Part shown: piece by piece, positions 55,827 through 63,448 of the stretch | How the letters are laid out: the number at the start of each line of letters is the position of its first letter | Position numbering within the stretch: the first letter of the stretch is position 1 | DNA from: Gammaproteobacteria bacterium | GTDB lineage: Bacteria; Pseudomonadota; Gammaproteobacteria; VBWC01 | Direction: 5' to 3' | Assembly (NCBI GenBank): GCA_006218035.1 | Contig: VBWC01000008.1 | Span: 44,323 to 108,322, forward strand | Length of the DNA stretch: 64,000 nucleotides | Translations under genes and position numbers: made by a program | Notes under the pieces: generated by a model | Database searches by the model: none | What the model was told of the DNA's origin: nothing | What the model saw: the letters and a program-made list of their open reading frames with translations, nothing else

Positions 55827-55848
55827 ATTTGGGGAAACCCTGAATAGT

Positions 55849-55973
55849 TCGTCATTCCGGGCGAAGCGAAGCGTAGACCCGGAATCCAGTGCCTACCGGA
55901 GCCGCTGCATTCCCATTTACATGGGCCACTCATAACCGGATGGACTGGATTCCCGCTTGCGCGGGAATGACAA
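55849..55973. repeat. Dispersed repeat family A, long copy before ettA
   Basis: GTCATTCCGGGCGAAGCGAAG...CCGGAATCCAGTGCC at the left closely matches the copy at 3993, and the right half GGACTGGATTCCCGCTTGCGCGGGAATGAC resembles the right end at 54511. It occupies most of the gap between the aminotransferase and ettA. Confidence 0.8.
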
Positions 55974-56036
55974 GTTTTGGTCCCGTCATGCTTACAGGTA
56001 ATGTTTAATAAACCGTAATCAACAGGCAGATACCCA

Positions 56037-57707
56037 ATGGCGCAATACATATTCACGATGAACCGCGTTTCGAAGGTCGTCCCTCCGAAGCGCCAGATCC
56101 TTAAAGACATCTCGCTGTCGTTCTTTCCCGGCGCGAAGATCGGCGTGCTCGGCCTGAACGGCTCCGGCAAGTCGACCGTGCTGCGCATCATGGCGGGTGT
56201 CGACACCGACATCATCGGCGAGGCGCGCCCGCAGGCGGGCATCAAGATCGGCTACCTGCCGCAGGAACCGCAGCTCGATGAAACCAAGGACGTGCGCGGC
56301 AACGTCGAAGAGGCGATCAGTGAGACCAAGGCGCTGGTCGATCGCTTCAACGAGATCAGCATGAAGTTCGCCGAGCCGATGAGCGACGACGAGATGAACG
56401 CGCTGCTGGAAGAGCAGGCGAAGATGCAGGATGCGATCGATGCCGCCGGCGCGTGGGAGCTCGATCGCAAGCTTGAGGTCGCCGCCGAGGCGCTGCGCCT
56501 GCCGCCGTGGGAAGCGGACGTTGCCAAACTGTCCGGCGGCGAGCGCCGCCGCGTCGCGCTGTGCAAATTATTGTTATCGGCCCCCGACATGCTGCTGCTC
56601 GATGAGCCGACCAACCATCTGGATGCCGAATCGGTCGCATGGCTCGAACGCTTTCTGCACGACTTCGCCGGTACCGTCGTCGCCGTCACGCATGATCGTT
56701 ATTTTCTCGACAACGTCGCCGGCTGGATACTGGAGCTGGATCGCGGCCATGGCATACCGTGGGAAGGCAATTATTCGTCATGGCTGGAACAGAAGGACAA
56801 GCGTTTAGGGCAGGAGGAAAAATCGGAGGCCGCGCGCCAGCGTGCGATCAAGGCCGAACTGGAATGGGTGCGCTCGAATCCCAAGGGTCGTCACGCCAAA
56901 AGCAAGGCGCGCCTGGCACGCTTCGATGAATTGATCTCGCAGGAAAGCCAGAAGCGCGCCGAAACCAAGGAGCTGTATATTCCGCCGGGCCCGCGCCTCG
57001 GCGATCTGGTGGTCGAAGCGAAGAATCTGCGTAAAGGATTCGGCGATCGCCTGCTGATCGACGGCCTGAGTTTCAATCTGCCGCCGGGCGGCATCGTCGG
57101 CATCATCGGTCCGAACGGCGCCGGCAAGACCACGCTGTTTCGCATGCTCACCGGTCAGGAAAAACCGGACGGCGGCGAACTGCGCATCGGCGAGACCGTG
57201 CAACTGGCCTACGTCGACCAAAGCCGCGACTCGCTCGACGGCAACAAGACCGTCTGGCAGGAGATCTCCGACGGCGCCGACATCATCACCGTCGGCAAAC
57301 ACGAGATGGCGTCGCGCGGCTACGTCAGCCGCTTCAACTTCCGGGGCTCCGACCAGCAAAAGTTCGTCAAGGATTTATCCGGCGGCGAACGCAACCGCGT
57401 GCATCTCGCCAAGCTGCTAAAGAGCGGCGGCAACGTGTTGCTGCTCGACGAACCGACCAACGACCTCGACATCGAAACGCTGCGCGCGCTCGAAGAAGCG
57501 CTGCTCGACTTCCCGGGTTGCGCCGTTGTCATCTCGCATGACCGCTGGTTTCTCGATCGCATCGCCACGCACATGCTCGCGTTCGAAGGCGACAGCCAGG
57601 TGGTCTGGTTCGAAGGGAACTACGCCGACTACGAGGCCGACAAACACCGCCGCCTCGGCACGGATGCGGATCAACCGCATAGGATTAAATACAGAAAACT
57701 GGCTTGA
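56037..57707 (+). CDS. ettA: Energy-dependent translational throttle protein EttA (ABC-F)
   Basis: 556 residues, full EttA length. Two ATPase domains: Walker [10 protein letters not shown] (about 40) with [15 protein letters not shown] and [10 protein letters not shown], and GPNGAGKTT (about 360) with [15 protein letters not shown] and [10 protein letters not shown]. Between them is the P-site tRNA interaction motif with [32 protein letters not shown]. EttA binds the ribosome E site and gates elongation by ATP/ADP ratio. The C terminus is [12 protein letters not shown]; a second copy of these codons, differently spelled, lies at 60246. Confidence 0.95.
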   Translation: MAQYIFTMNRVSKVVPPKRQILKDISLSFFPGAKIGVLGLNGSGKSTVLRIMAGVDTDIIGEARPQAGIKIGYLPQEPQLDETKDVRGNVEEAISETKALVDRFNEISMKFAEPMSDDEMNALLEEQAKMQDAIDAAGAWELDRKLEVAAEALRLPPWEADVAKLSGGERRRVALCKLLLSAPDMLLLDEPTNHLDAESVAWLERFLHDFAGTVVAVTHDRYFLDNVAGWILELDRGHGIPWEGNYSSWLEQKDKRLGQEEKSEAARQRAIKAELEWVRSNPKGRHAKSKARLARFDELISQESQKRAETKELYIPPGPRLGDLVVEAKNLRKGFGDRLLIDGLSFNLPPGGIVGIIGPNGAGKTTLFRMLTGQEKPDGGELRIGETVQLAYVDQSRDSLDGNKTVWQEISDGADIITVGKHEMASRGYVSRFNFRGSDQQKFVKDLSGGERNRVHLAKLLKSGGNVLLLDEPTNDLDIETLRALEEALLDFPGCAVVISHDRWFLDRIATHMLAFEGDSQVVWFEGNYADYEADKHRRLGTDADQPHRIKYRKLA

Positions 57708-57872
57708 CAGGTAGGATGCGGTGAACGCAGTCAACCGCATCATTCGCGACCGATGCGGTTCGTCCCTCACCGCATCCTACGCTCGATAATACGACGCAAC
57801 ACTATCATTCGATGTAGGGTGGGTGAGCGATGCGCAAGCATCGCGTAACCCGCCAAGCGTTGCGCAGCAACA
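57669..57872 (+). repeat. Direct repeat copy 1: ettA 3' end plus downstream palindromes
   Basis: It begins with the last 12 codons of ettA, then a family C palindrome (57711-57780, GTAGGATGCGGTGA...TCACCGCATCCTAC), then ATAATACGACGCAACACTATCATTCGATG and a GCGATGC...GTTGCGCAGCAACA block. The second copy at 60246-60412 keeps the same order but lacks about 37 bases of the palindrome. Confidence 0.85.
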
Positions 57873-57956
57873 CAGGTTATGCAAGAAACCATAACGTCAA
57901 CACCTTGTAGAGCAGCATGTTTCCGTTTTGCGCACAGTGGCATAGAAAATAGGGTA

Positions 57957-58673
57957 TTAGTCGCTGGAATTGCCACGAGAGTAGGGAGCAAACGCAAACG
58001 ACGGCCCCTCACGCTCGATTCGCGCGTGGTCCGCGAAATCTTCGTAACGCAACGCTAATAACACAGGGTTCAAGATATTTACCACGTAGCAGAATCTTAA
58101 CTGATGGCGACGGTCTTTAATCAGAAAGTTATTGTAATCACATCCTCCCCATACATAATAACGATGCGTACCGGCCAGCATTTTTCCGATATCGGCGCGC
58201 GGAAGACCCAAGAGCAAGAATATCTCAGTCCCGGGTAATATTTGTCCTTGTTCTTTCGGACTCTCCATCTGAGGAAAATCAAAGTCGGCCGGAATATCAC
58301 CTGCGAAACATTTCGCTTGTAGCCAAGTGGAAACGTTTACTGCCGGTGTAGCCCCGCTGTTTTTTATGTACGTGTATATCAAAGCGTTAACTGTACGATC
58401 CTCGTCATGAGGACTCAAGATAGAATTCACTTGGTTAATTCCAATATAGGGGCGTTTTCCTATCACCATTTCTTCTCTTGCAATCGAAACAGCATCTTCT
58501 GCAGAGATTGCGGCACGCATCGCAGCATTAGCTGAATGGCGTGTTGTGTACCATAGCAACGATGTAGCTACAGCAAGAACTATCGTAAATAGCCCTATTA
58601 ACCAGGTACCAAGAACATTAAAGAAAACGTTATGAAGCTCGACAAATTGAATGAGAGGGGCTAGCGATTCCAT
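57957..58673 (-). CDS. Membrane-anchored protein of unknown function
   Basis: 238 residues. One N-terminal membrane segment (LGTWLIGLFTIVLAVATSLLWY) is followed by a coil with AANAAMR-type charge and a soluble domain (GKRPYIGINQVNSILS, SGATPAVNVSTWLQAKCFAG, YYVWGGCDYNNFL). It is not a family I recognise. Base composition is clearly lower in GC than the surrounding genes. It lies alone inside the segment bounded by the duplicated ettA ends, so it is probably acquired DNA. Confidence 0.65.
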   Translation of the reverse strand: MESLAPLIQFVELHNVFFNVLGTWLIGLFTIVLAVATSLLWYTTRHSANAAMRAAISAEDAVSIAREEMVIGKRPYIGINQVNSILSPHDEDRTVNALIYTYIKNSGATPAVNVSTWLQAKCFAGDIPADFDFPQMESPKEQGQILPGTEIFLLLGLPRADIGKMLAGTHRYYVWGGCDYNNFLIKDRRHQLRFCYVVNILNPVLLALRYEDFADHARIEREGPSFAFAPYSRGNSSD

Positions 58674-58742
58674 GATTCCCTTTCTCTTCGTGATCGTTAT
58701 TTACACCGAACCCGTCGGGCGGGATAAGCTTCGGTAGGACTC

Positions 58743-58779
58743 GTAGGACGCAATAAGCGCAGCGCATTGCGCCGGATGT
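58743..58779 (+). repeat. Family D palindromic repeat, copy 1
   Basis: GTAGGACGCAATAAGCGCAGCGCATTGCGCCGGATGT forms a hairpin around GCGCAATAAGCGCAGCGCATTGCGC. It lies just past the RAYT remnant and opposite in orientation to copy 2 at 59324. Confidence 0.75.
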
Positions 58780-59017
58780 CAGTCCGCATACGCCAACGCC
58801 ATCTCATCACCACCGGTCCAATCCACCGGATAAACACCCTTCTCCACCAATCGTTGAAACGTCGAATACGGGCATTGTGCCACACTCATTACCAACCTAT
58901 GTTTCACCGGATTGATATGAATGTAATCCATGTGGGCCTGCAAATTCGCATCGTCGCGAATCAAATGCTCCCAATACCGCCGTCGCCAGATGCCGCGTTC
59001 GGCGCGGCGCGCGTTGA
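58779..59017 (-). pseudogene. Remnant REP-associated tyrosine transposase (RAYT)
   Basis: Only the C-terminal region is left. RGIWRRRYWEHLIRDDANLQAHMDYIHINPVKHRLV and YSTFQRLVEKGVYPVDW are clear RAYT/Y1 transposase sequence. The N-terminal half with HUH and the start is missing; the ORF track's first 38 residues are read from unrelated repeat DNA. The catalytic Tyr region may lie within the remaining part, but no functional protein can be made. Inverted palindromic repeats of family D lie on both sides. Confidence 0.85.
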
Positions 59018-59052
59018 AATTTAAAGGTACGCGCCACCTGGAAGACGCATGG

Positions 59053-59163
59053 CGTTCCTTCTCCCTCGGGGAAGAGGTTAGGATGAGGGGATATAACGTA
59101 GGAGAAAATAGCTTATTCAACTGGCCCCCCTCACCCCGACCCTCTCCCGGAGGGAGAGGGTGA
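59053..59163. repeat. Inverted pair of CCCTCTCCC-type repeats
   Basis: CCTTCTCCCTCGGGGAAGAGGTTAGGATGAGGG on the left and CCCCTCACCCCGACCCTCTCCCGGAGGGAGAGGG on the right are inverted relatives separated by about 40 bases. This resembles a bacterial interspersed mosaic element and lies beside the RAYT remnant. Confidence 0.75.
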
Positions 59164-59313
59164 CAATGGAGAGGCCAGTTATTGGCTGTTCACGCTTTGG
59201 TCTTTGCTTACGAGCCTGCTCTCGGGACACGGCGGTCGTGCGGCATCAAAGGATGGTCGCGCGGTTTTCCTTACGGCGCAATATCCTTTCGTTATTGAGC
59301 ACGACACCCTTGA

Positions 59314-59433
59314 TCAATCGCGGTATATCCGGCGCAATGCGCTTTGCTTATCGCGCCCTACCGGGCTGCCCCACTTGTCCTTGATCTTGCCGGAGAGCTG
59401 CTTCCAATAGTCTTTGGCAAACTCTTCGCTCAT
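59314..59433 (-). pseudogene. Truncated CsbD-like stress protein gene
   Basis: A 39-codon ORF missed by the track. From the ATG at 59433, MSEEFAKDYWKQLSGKIKDKWG matches the start of CsbD-family stress proteins (normally about 60-70 residues). After about residue 23 the frame enters a family D repeat and ends in RRIYRD. GGGA precedes the ATG, so it may still be made as a short protein. The C-terminal half of the domain appears replaced by the repeat. Confidence 0.65.
59324..59366 (-). repeat. Family D palindromic repeat, copy 2 (inverted)
   Basis: Its complement GTAGGGCGCGATAAGCAAAGCGCATTGCGCCGGATAT matches copy 1 at 58743 in about 31 of 37 positions. It lies inside the 3' half of the CsbD-like ORF. 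Confidence 0.75.
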
Positions 59434-59469
59434 CGGTTGTTCCCTGAAAGCGATGCTCATCGGCGCCGA

Positions 59470-60084
59470 TTACTTGCCCGCGACGGTGAGGGCGGATGTA
59501 TCCACGCTCTTCACGCCATCCACTTTTTGAGCGATAACTTTTACGTGATTGATGGCATCCAGGTTTTTCAGCATACCGGTCAGAACGACCACGCCTTGAG
59601 TCGTCTCTACGCTCACCTCGAAGCCCTTGCTGAAGCTGTCGGCGAGAAGCTCGGATTTTACCTTAGTGGTAATCCAGCTATCGGATACGGCCTTCTTCGT
59701 TTCCGCGACGACCGTGCTACCGGAGGGCGTTGTCAGGTTATTATCAACACTCTTGACACCGGCAATAGACATTACCGCTGCCTCGGCCCCGGACTTTGCG
59801 TCCGCACTGCTCGCCGAGCCATCGAGCGTGACGATGCCGTTGGTGGTGGTTACGTTAATGTTGGATTTCTTGAGACTGTCCTCGCCCATTAGCGTGGACT
59901 TTATCTTGGCGGTGATAGCGGTGTCGGTGATCGTTGCACCAAGGCCATCGCTATGCGCTTTCGGCGCCGTGGCATCACCACTGGGTGGAGCGGCGCCCGC
60001 TGTGCCGATGCCAAACCCTGCGGCCAAACCAGCAGCAATCAGTGTGGTGCGAAACGGGGTTTTACGAAATAGGGTCATGTTCAT
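59470..60084 (-). CDS. BON-domain periplasmic protein (two BON domains)
   Basis: 204 residues from the ATG at 60084, preceded by GGAGA; the track start is 57 codons too early. Signal peptide MNMTLFRKTPFRTTLIAAGLAAGFGIGTAGA is followed by two BON domains (ITAKIKSTLMGEDSLKKSNINVTTTNGIVTLDG and ITTKVKSELLADSFSKGFEVSVETTQGVVVLTG). OsmY-like proteins of this kind protect the envelope under osmotic or oxidative stress. The CsbD remnant follows. Confidence 0.88.
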   Translation of the reverse strand: MNMTLFRKTPFRTTLIAAGLAAGFGIGTAGAAPPSGDATAPKAHSDGLGATITDTAITAKIKSTLMGEDSLKKSNINVTTTNGIVTLDGSASSADAKSGAEAAVMSIAGVKSVDNNLTTPSGSTVVAETKKAVSDSWITTKVKSELLADSFSKGFEVSVETTQGVVVLTGMLKNLDAINHVKVIAQKVDGVKSVDTSALTVAGK

Positions 60085-60245
60085 GGGAGTTCTCCGGTCT
60101 GTCGTAGGCACGACTTGCTTTACGAATTTTTCGTAGGAACATCCTGATCGTGCGCGTCGACCGTGTCGGTGCGGTACCACACATAGAAACGCCCCCATGC
60201 GCACGATTTTCTGCGGAGGAATACTGGTATCCCGGCACGGGTGCC

Positions 60246-60412
60246 GATCAGCCACACCGGATCAAATATCGGAAACTTGCTTGATGTGGGATGCGGTGAA
60301 CACCGTGAACCGCATCCTACGCGCGATAATACGACGCAACACTATCATTCGATGAAGGGTTGATTAGCGATGCATCCGCATCGTGTAACCCACCAACCGT
60401 TGCGCAGCAACA
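60246..60412 (+). repeat. Direct repeat copy 2: relic of a second ettA 3' end plus downstream palindromes
   Basis: GAT CAG CCA CAC CGG ATC AAA TAT CGG AAA CTT GCT TGA encodes [12 protein letters not shown] and stop, as in ettA, but 9 of the 12 sense codons differ from ettA in synonymous positions only. It continues with the same order of palindromes as copy 1. A GTGA match extends a few codons upstream (GTGADQP versus GTDADQP). Confidence 0.85.
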
Positions 60413-60542
60413 AAATATTGGCAAATTTAAATCGATACACTCACGGTCCATTGCAGACACTGACAGCGCCCAACCGCTGAGGGCGGACCTGACGACGGGA
60501 AGGCAACTGCGTGATGGCGGCACATCCATCCGATCGATAGTG

Positions 60543-60764
60543 CTAACTTCTCTTGATCTGAAAAAGCAGCAGCACAGCGCCAATCGCGATCGCTCCTGCG
60601 CCGGCCCAAACCGGTACGTTGACCGTTTGCTGATCCTTTACTGACAACTCTATCGCACCAAGCTTCGCCTCATGGGTATCCTTGGTATAGGTGAACTTGC
60701 CATACATCAGCCCGAGCGCGCCGGCCACTATCAGCGCGATTGCCGCAACCTTTCCTGCATTCAT
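60543..60764 (-). CDS. Small membrane protein of unknown function
   Basis: 73 residues from the ATG at 60764, with GGAGGA six bases before it; the track start is 21 codons too early. Two hydrophobic segments (VAAIALIVAGALGLMYG and VWAGAGAIAIGAVLLLF) flank a polar loop (YTKDTHEAKLGAIELSVKDQQ), giving a hairpin topology. Similar short proteins of this layout occur beside BON and ferritin-like genes. No function known to me. Confidence 0.75.
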   Translation of the reverse strand: MNAGKVAAIALIVAGALGLMYGKFTYTKDTHEAKLGAIELSVKDQQTVNVPVWAGAGAIAIGAVLLLFQIKRS

Positions 60765-60886
60765 CTCATCTCCTCCTGTTGAAAACCCTGATGCTCCGCA
60801 CCGCGACGTAACTACCACCTGGCGCAAGCAATGCCGCGTGCGGCCGAACCGCGCGGCCCGGCTGGTCAGGCATAAATCCGTTACCG

Positions 60887-61036
60887 CTACAGGACTCGTC
60901 GACCCTGAATGAGACGAATCAAAATCACCACGATAGCGATAACCAAAAGAATGTGAATGAATCCGCCCATCGTGTACGAGGAAACCAACCCCAGCACCCA
61001 GAGAGCGACCAGAACGATTGCGATAGTTTCAAGCAT
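60887..61036 (-). CDS. Small DUF5670/lmo0937-type membrane protein
   Basis: 49 residues, too short for the ORF track. MLETIAIVLVALWVLGLVSS followed by YTMGGFIHILLVIAIVVILIRLIQG is the two-helix pattern of this family. AGAGGGA lies upstream inside the end of the ferritin-like gene, and the start is two bases after that gene's stop (TAG CC ATG), so the two are coupled. It likely belongs to a general stress set. Confidence 0.85.
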   Translation of the reverse strand: MLETIAIVLVALWVLGLVSSYTMGGFIHILLVIAIVVILIRLIQGRRVL

Positions 61037-61038
61037 GG

Positions 61039-61656
61039 CTATTTCCCTCTTGTCGTAAGTCTGTGGCGATCGATCATGTACTTGGAACTGGCATCACCGG
61101 TTGCTTCTATATTCTGCCTGCCAGGCAAGCCTTGCAACAGGTCCGCCAACTCGTCGGCATGTTGCTCTTCTACGGCCAGTATTCCTTCCAGCATCCGGCC
61201 TGTCGTGGAGTCGTGTTCGCCCAGGTACTGAATAATGTCACGATAGCTGTCGATCGCGATGCGTTCCGCCACCAGATCCTCTTTGATCATATCGATCAGC
61301 GAATCACCCGCCACGTATTCCGCGTGGCTGCGGCTTACCAGACTCTCAGGTGAAAAATCGGGTTCGCCGCCCAACTGTACGATACGTTCTGCGATCTGGT
61401 CGGCATGGCCCTGTTCCTCGTTGGAATGCACCAGGAACTCATCGGCAATGCTTTTGGACTGCAACCCTTTCGCCATGAAGTAATGGCGCCGATAGCGCAG
61501 GACACACACAAGTTCAGTGGCGAGCGCGCCATCAAGCAGTGTCAGCACCGTCGCCCGGTCAGCACCATAACCGGCTGTTACGGCGCCGTCCTCGATATGC
61601 TGTCGAGCCTGCTTGCGTAAGGTCTGGACGTCGGTCAGGACAGATTTCCTGGTCAT
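61039..61656 (-). CDS. Ferritin-like (bacterioferritin-type) protein
   Basis: 205 residues. A four-helix ferritin-like fold is indicated by LLDGALATELVCVLRYRRHYFMAKG, EFLVHSNEEQGHADQIAERIVQLGG, EDLVAERIAIDSYRDIIQYLGEHD and EGILAVEEQHADELADLLQG, with the Glu and E-x-x-H residues for a di-iron centre. No haem-binding Met of classical bacterioferritin was placed with confidence. It may store iron or detoxify peroxide. Start at 61656 has GAGAGGAAA upstream. It heads a pair with the DUF5670 gene. Confidence 0.85.
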   Translation of the reverse strand: MTRKSVLTDVQTLRKQARQHIEDGAVTAGYGADRATVLTLLDGALATELVCVLRYRRHYFMAKGLQSKSIADEFLVHSNEEQGHADQIAERIVQLGGEPDFSPESLVSRSHAEYVAGDSLIDMIKEDLVAERIAIDSYRDIIQYLGEHDSTTGRMLEGILAVEEQHADELADLLQGLPGRQNIEATGDASSKYMIDRHRLTTRGK

Positions 61657-61851
61657 AGCGGTTTCCTCTCTCTTTTAATTCAAAACATTCACTGCGGGTA
61701 CACGGACAAGATATGAGTGCGAGTTTCGCCGCATCCGGCGAGGCCCCGTTCATTTACACATCTCGCGATCACTCACCCTCCAACAGACCCTGCACCCGCC
61801 GCCAAACCTTATATCCGGCAACCGCGCGCTCGTCGCCTGACTATCCGCCGC

Positions 61852-62163
61852 TCATTTTCGCAGGATGTCGTCCTTGACGGATTTTACGCCCTTGACGCTG
61901 CGCGCAATGTCCACCGCCTTGCGCTTGTCCTCCGCATCGTGCACAAAGCCACTCAATTGAACCACGCCCTTGAAGGTTTCAACATTGATCTCCGCCGATT
62001 TTAACGAAGGTTCACCGATAATTGCCGCTTTCACTTTTGTGGTAATGACGGTGTCATCAACAAATTCGCCTGTCCCTTCGTGCTTCGCCGATGAAGCACA
62101 ACCCAGGGCGGATACCAGCATAACGGCGAGGAATAACACGGTCATGTATTTCAGATTTTTCAT
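61852..62163 (-). CDS. BON-domain lipoprotein
   Basis: 103 residues from the ATG at 62163 (MKNLKYMTVLFLAVMLVSALGC), with GGAGAG about 10 bases upstream; the track start is 10 codons early. The lipobox ALGC predicts a lipoprotein. One BON domain follows (ITTKVKAAIIGEPSLKSAEINVETFKGVVQLSGFV), related to those of the two-domain protein at 59470. Its role is envelope stress protection by family. Confidence 0.88.
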   Translation of the reverse strand: MKNLKYMTVLFLAVMLVSALGCASSAKHEGTGEFVDDTVITTKVKAAIIGEPSLKSAEINVETFKGVVQLSGFVHDAEDKRKAVDIARSVKGVKSVKDDILRK

Positions 62164-62282
62164 GGCTATACTCTCCAGATGACAATGAAACAAAGCTTCT
62201 AATATTCACTCGATTTTATAAGGGGCCACTCCTGCCGCCGATGCCGCCGATGATTCGATGTCAGAATAGCCAATCAATTCCT

Positions 62283-62439
62283 TTATAATCTTCCTGTAAG
62301 CAGAAGCACGATCACGATTATCAATACCAGCCCTAGCGTTCCACTCGGCGCGTAACCCCATCCCCTGCTGTGGGGCCACGCGGGGATTGCGCCAGCCAGC
62401 ATCAGTATCAGAATGACCAACAACACCGTTCCCAACATC
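62283..62439 (-). pseudogene. Frameshifted DUF3309 small membrane protein gene
   Basis: From the ATG at 62439, after AGGAGGAACAGG, the frame gives MLGTVLLVILILM, the start of DUF3309 proteins. The rest, LAGAIPAWPHSRGWGYAPSGTLGLVLIIVIVLLLTGRL, is in a frame shifted by one base. Removing one G from ATGGCTGG would restore a normal 51-residue protein. It is either a recent mutation or a sequence error. Too short for the ORF track. Confidence 0.75.
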
Positions 62440-62530
62440 CTGTTCCTCCTAATGACGCAATCTGAAATTCACATCTGTTTTCGTTCGATTACCATTGCCT
62501 TGTGAGGCACAATCCTGTTTTCCCAACCTC

Positions 62531-63436
62531 TCAACGCGCCACAATCTCGCTATCTTTATCAACAATCACAATTATTACGCGCCTGTTCTGTTGCCGCCCG
62601 GCCGGAGTCTCGTTGTTGCCAACAGGATTCGCCTCGCCATAACCACGGGCGCTTACTCGGAGGCCGCTGACGCCCATGCGCATCAAGGCATCGCGCACGG
62701 CATTGGCACGACGATGAGAAAGATCCCGGTTGTAGCGACTACTGCCCGTACTGTCCGTGAACCCCTCTATCAACAGCTTGCGTTCCGGGTATGTTCTGGA
62801 ATACTCGGCAAGTTTCTGCACGCTGTCGATACCTTCCACGCTAAGCTCGTCCTTGTTGGTATCGAACGACAAGTCGCCAAGAGTGATCACGATGCGGCGC
62901 TCTGTTGCCCGGACATTCGAGTTGTCAAGTTCTGCCTCTATCTGGCCGACCCTGGATTCGACGGCAGCCAACTCCGGGGCTTCCTGATTTGTGTTTTCCT
63001 GCGTGATCACCATCGGCTGCATGGCCAGCAGTCGGGAGCGACGATCAACCGAATCGCGGCCAGCGCGCATGCTCTGGGCTTCGATGTTCCTGTCCGACCA
63101 CTGCTGCGCCCGGGCTAATCCGGTCTTTGTTTCAGCAAGCGTGGCGTCACGCTGTGCTTGTTCCGCCAATCGACCGGCAAGCACGTAATCATTTGCAGTC
63201 ATTGCCCGCTCGGCGCCTTCCATGTTCTCCACTGCGGCCTTGAGTTCCAGCTGTGCATACTCTTCGCCGCCGTTTCTGACTGCGCTCGTTATCGCCGCCC
63301 TGGACACTGCGAGCTGTTCCGTAGGGGCTGGCGTACTTGCACATCCAGAGGCCAATATCGCATTAACAGCGATAATGACTGACACGCTGAACCAGTTCAT
63401 CATATGATTCGATCCGAGGCTAGTTGGTATCTTCAT
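62531..63436 (-). CDS. OmpA-family lipoprotein with DUF4398 N-terminal region
   Basis: About 301 residues from the ATG at 63436, which has GGAGAT upstream. The signal contains a lipobox-like ILASGC. An N-terminal helical DUF4398-like part (AAITSAVRNGGEEYAQLELKAAVENMEGAERAM) and a coil are followed by an OmpA C-terminal domain (LSFDTNKDELS, LLIEGFTDSTGSSRYNRDLSHRRANAVRDAL, GYGEANPVGNNETPAGRQQNRRV) that binds peptidoglycan. It probably links the outer membrane to the wall and leads the stress-like cluster downstream. Confidence 0.9.
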   Translation of the reverse strand: MKIPTSLGSNHMMNWFSVSVIIAVNAILASGCASTPAPTEQLAVSRAAITSAVRNGGEEYAQLELKAAVENMEGAERAMTANDYVLAGRLAEQAQRDATLAETKTGLARAQQWSDRNIEAQSMRAGRDSVDRRSRLLAMQPMVITQENTNQEAPELAAVESRVGQIEAELDNSNVRATERRIVITLGDLSFDTNKDELSVEGIDSVQKLAEYSRTYPERKLLIEGFTDSTGSSRYNRDLSHRRANAVRDALMRMGVSGLRVSARGYGEANPVGNNETPAGRQQNRRVIIVIVDKDSEIVAR

Positions 63437-63448
63437 GATCATCTCCAT

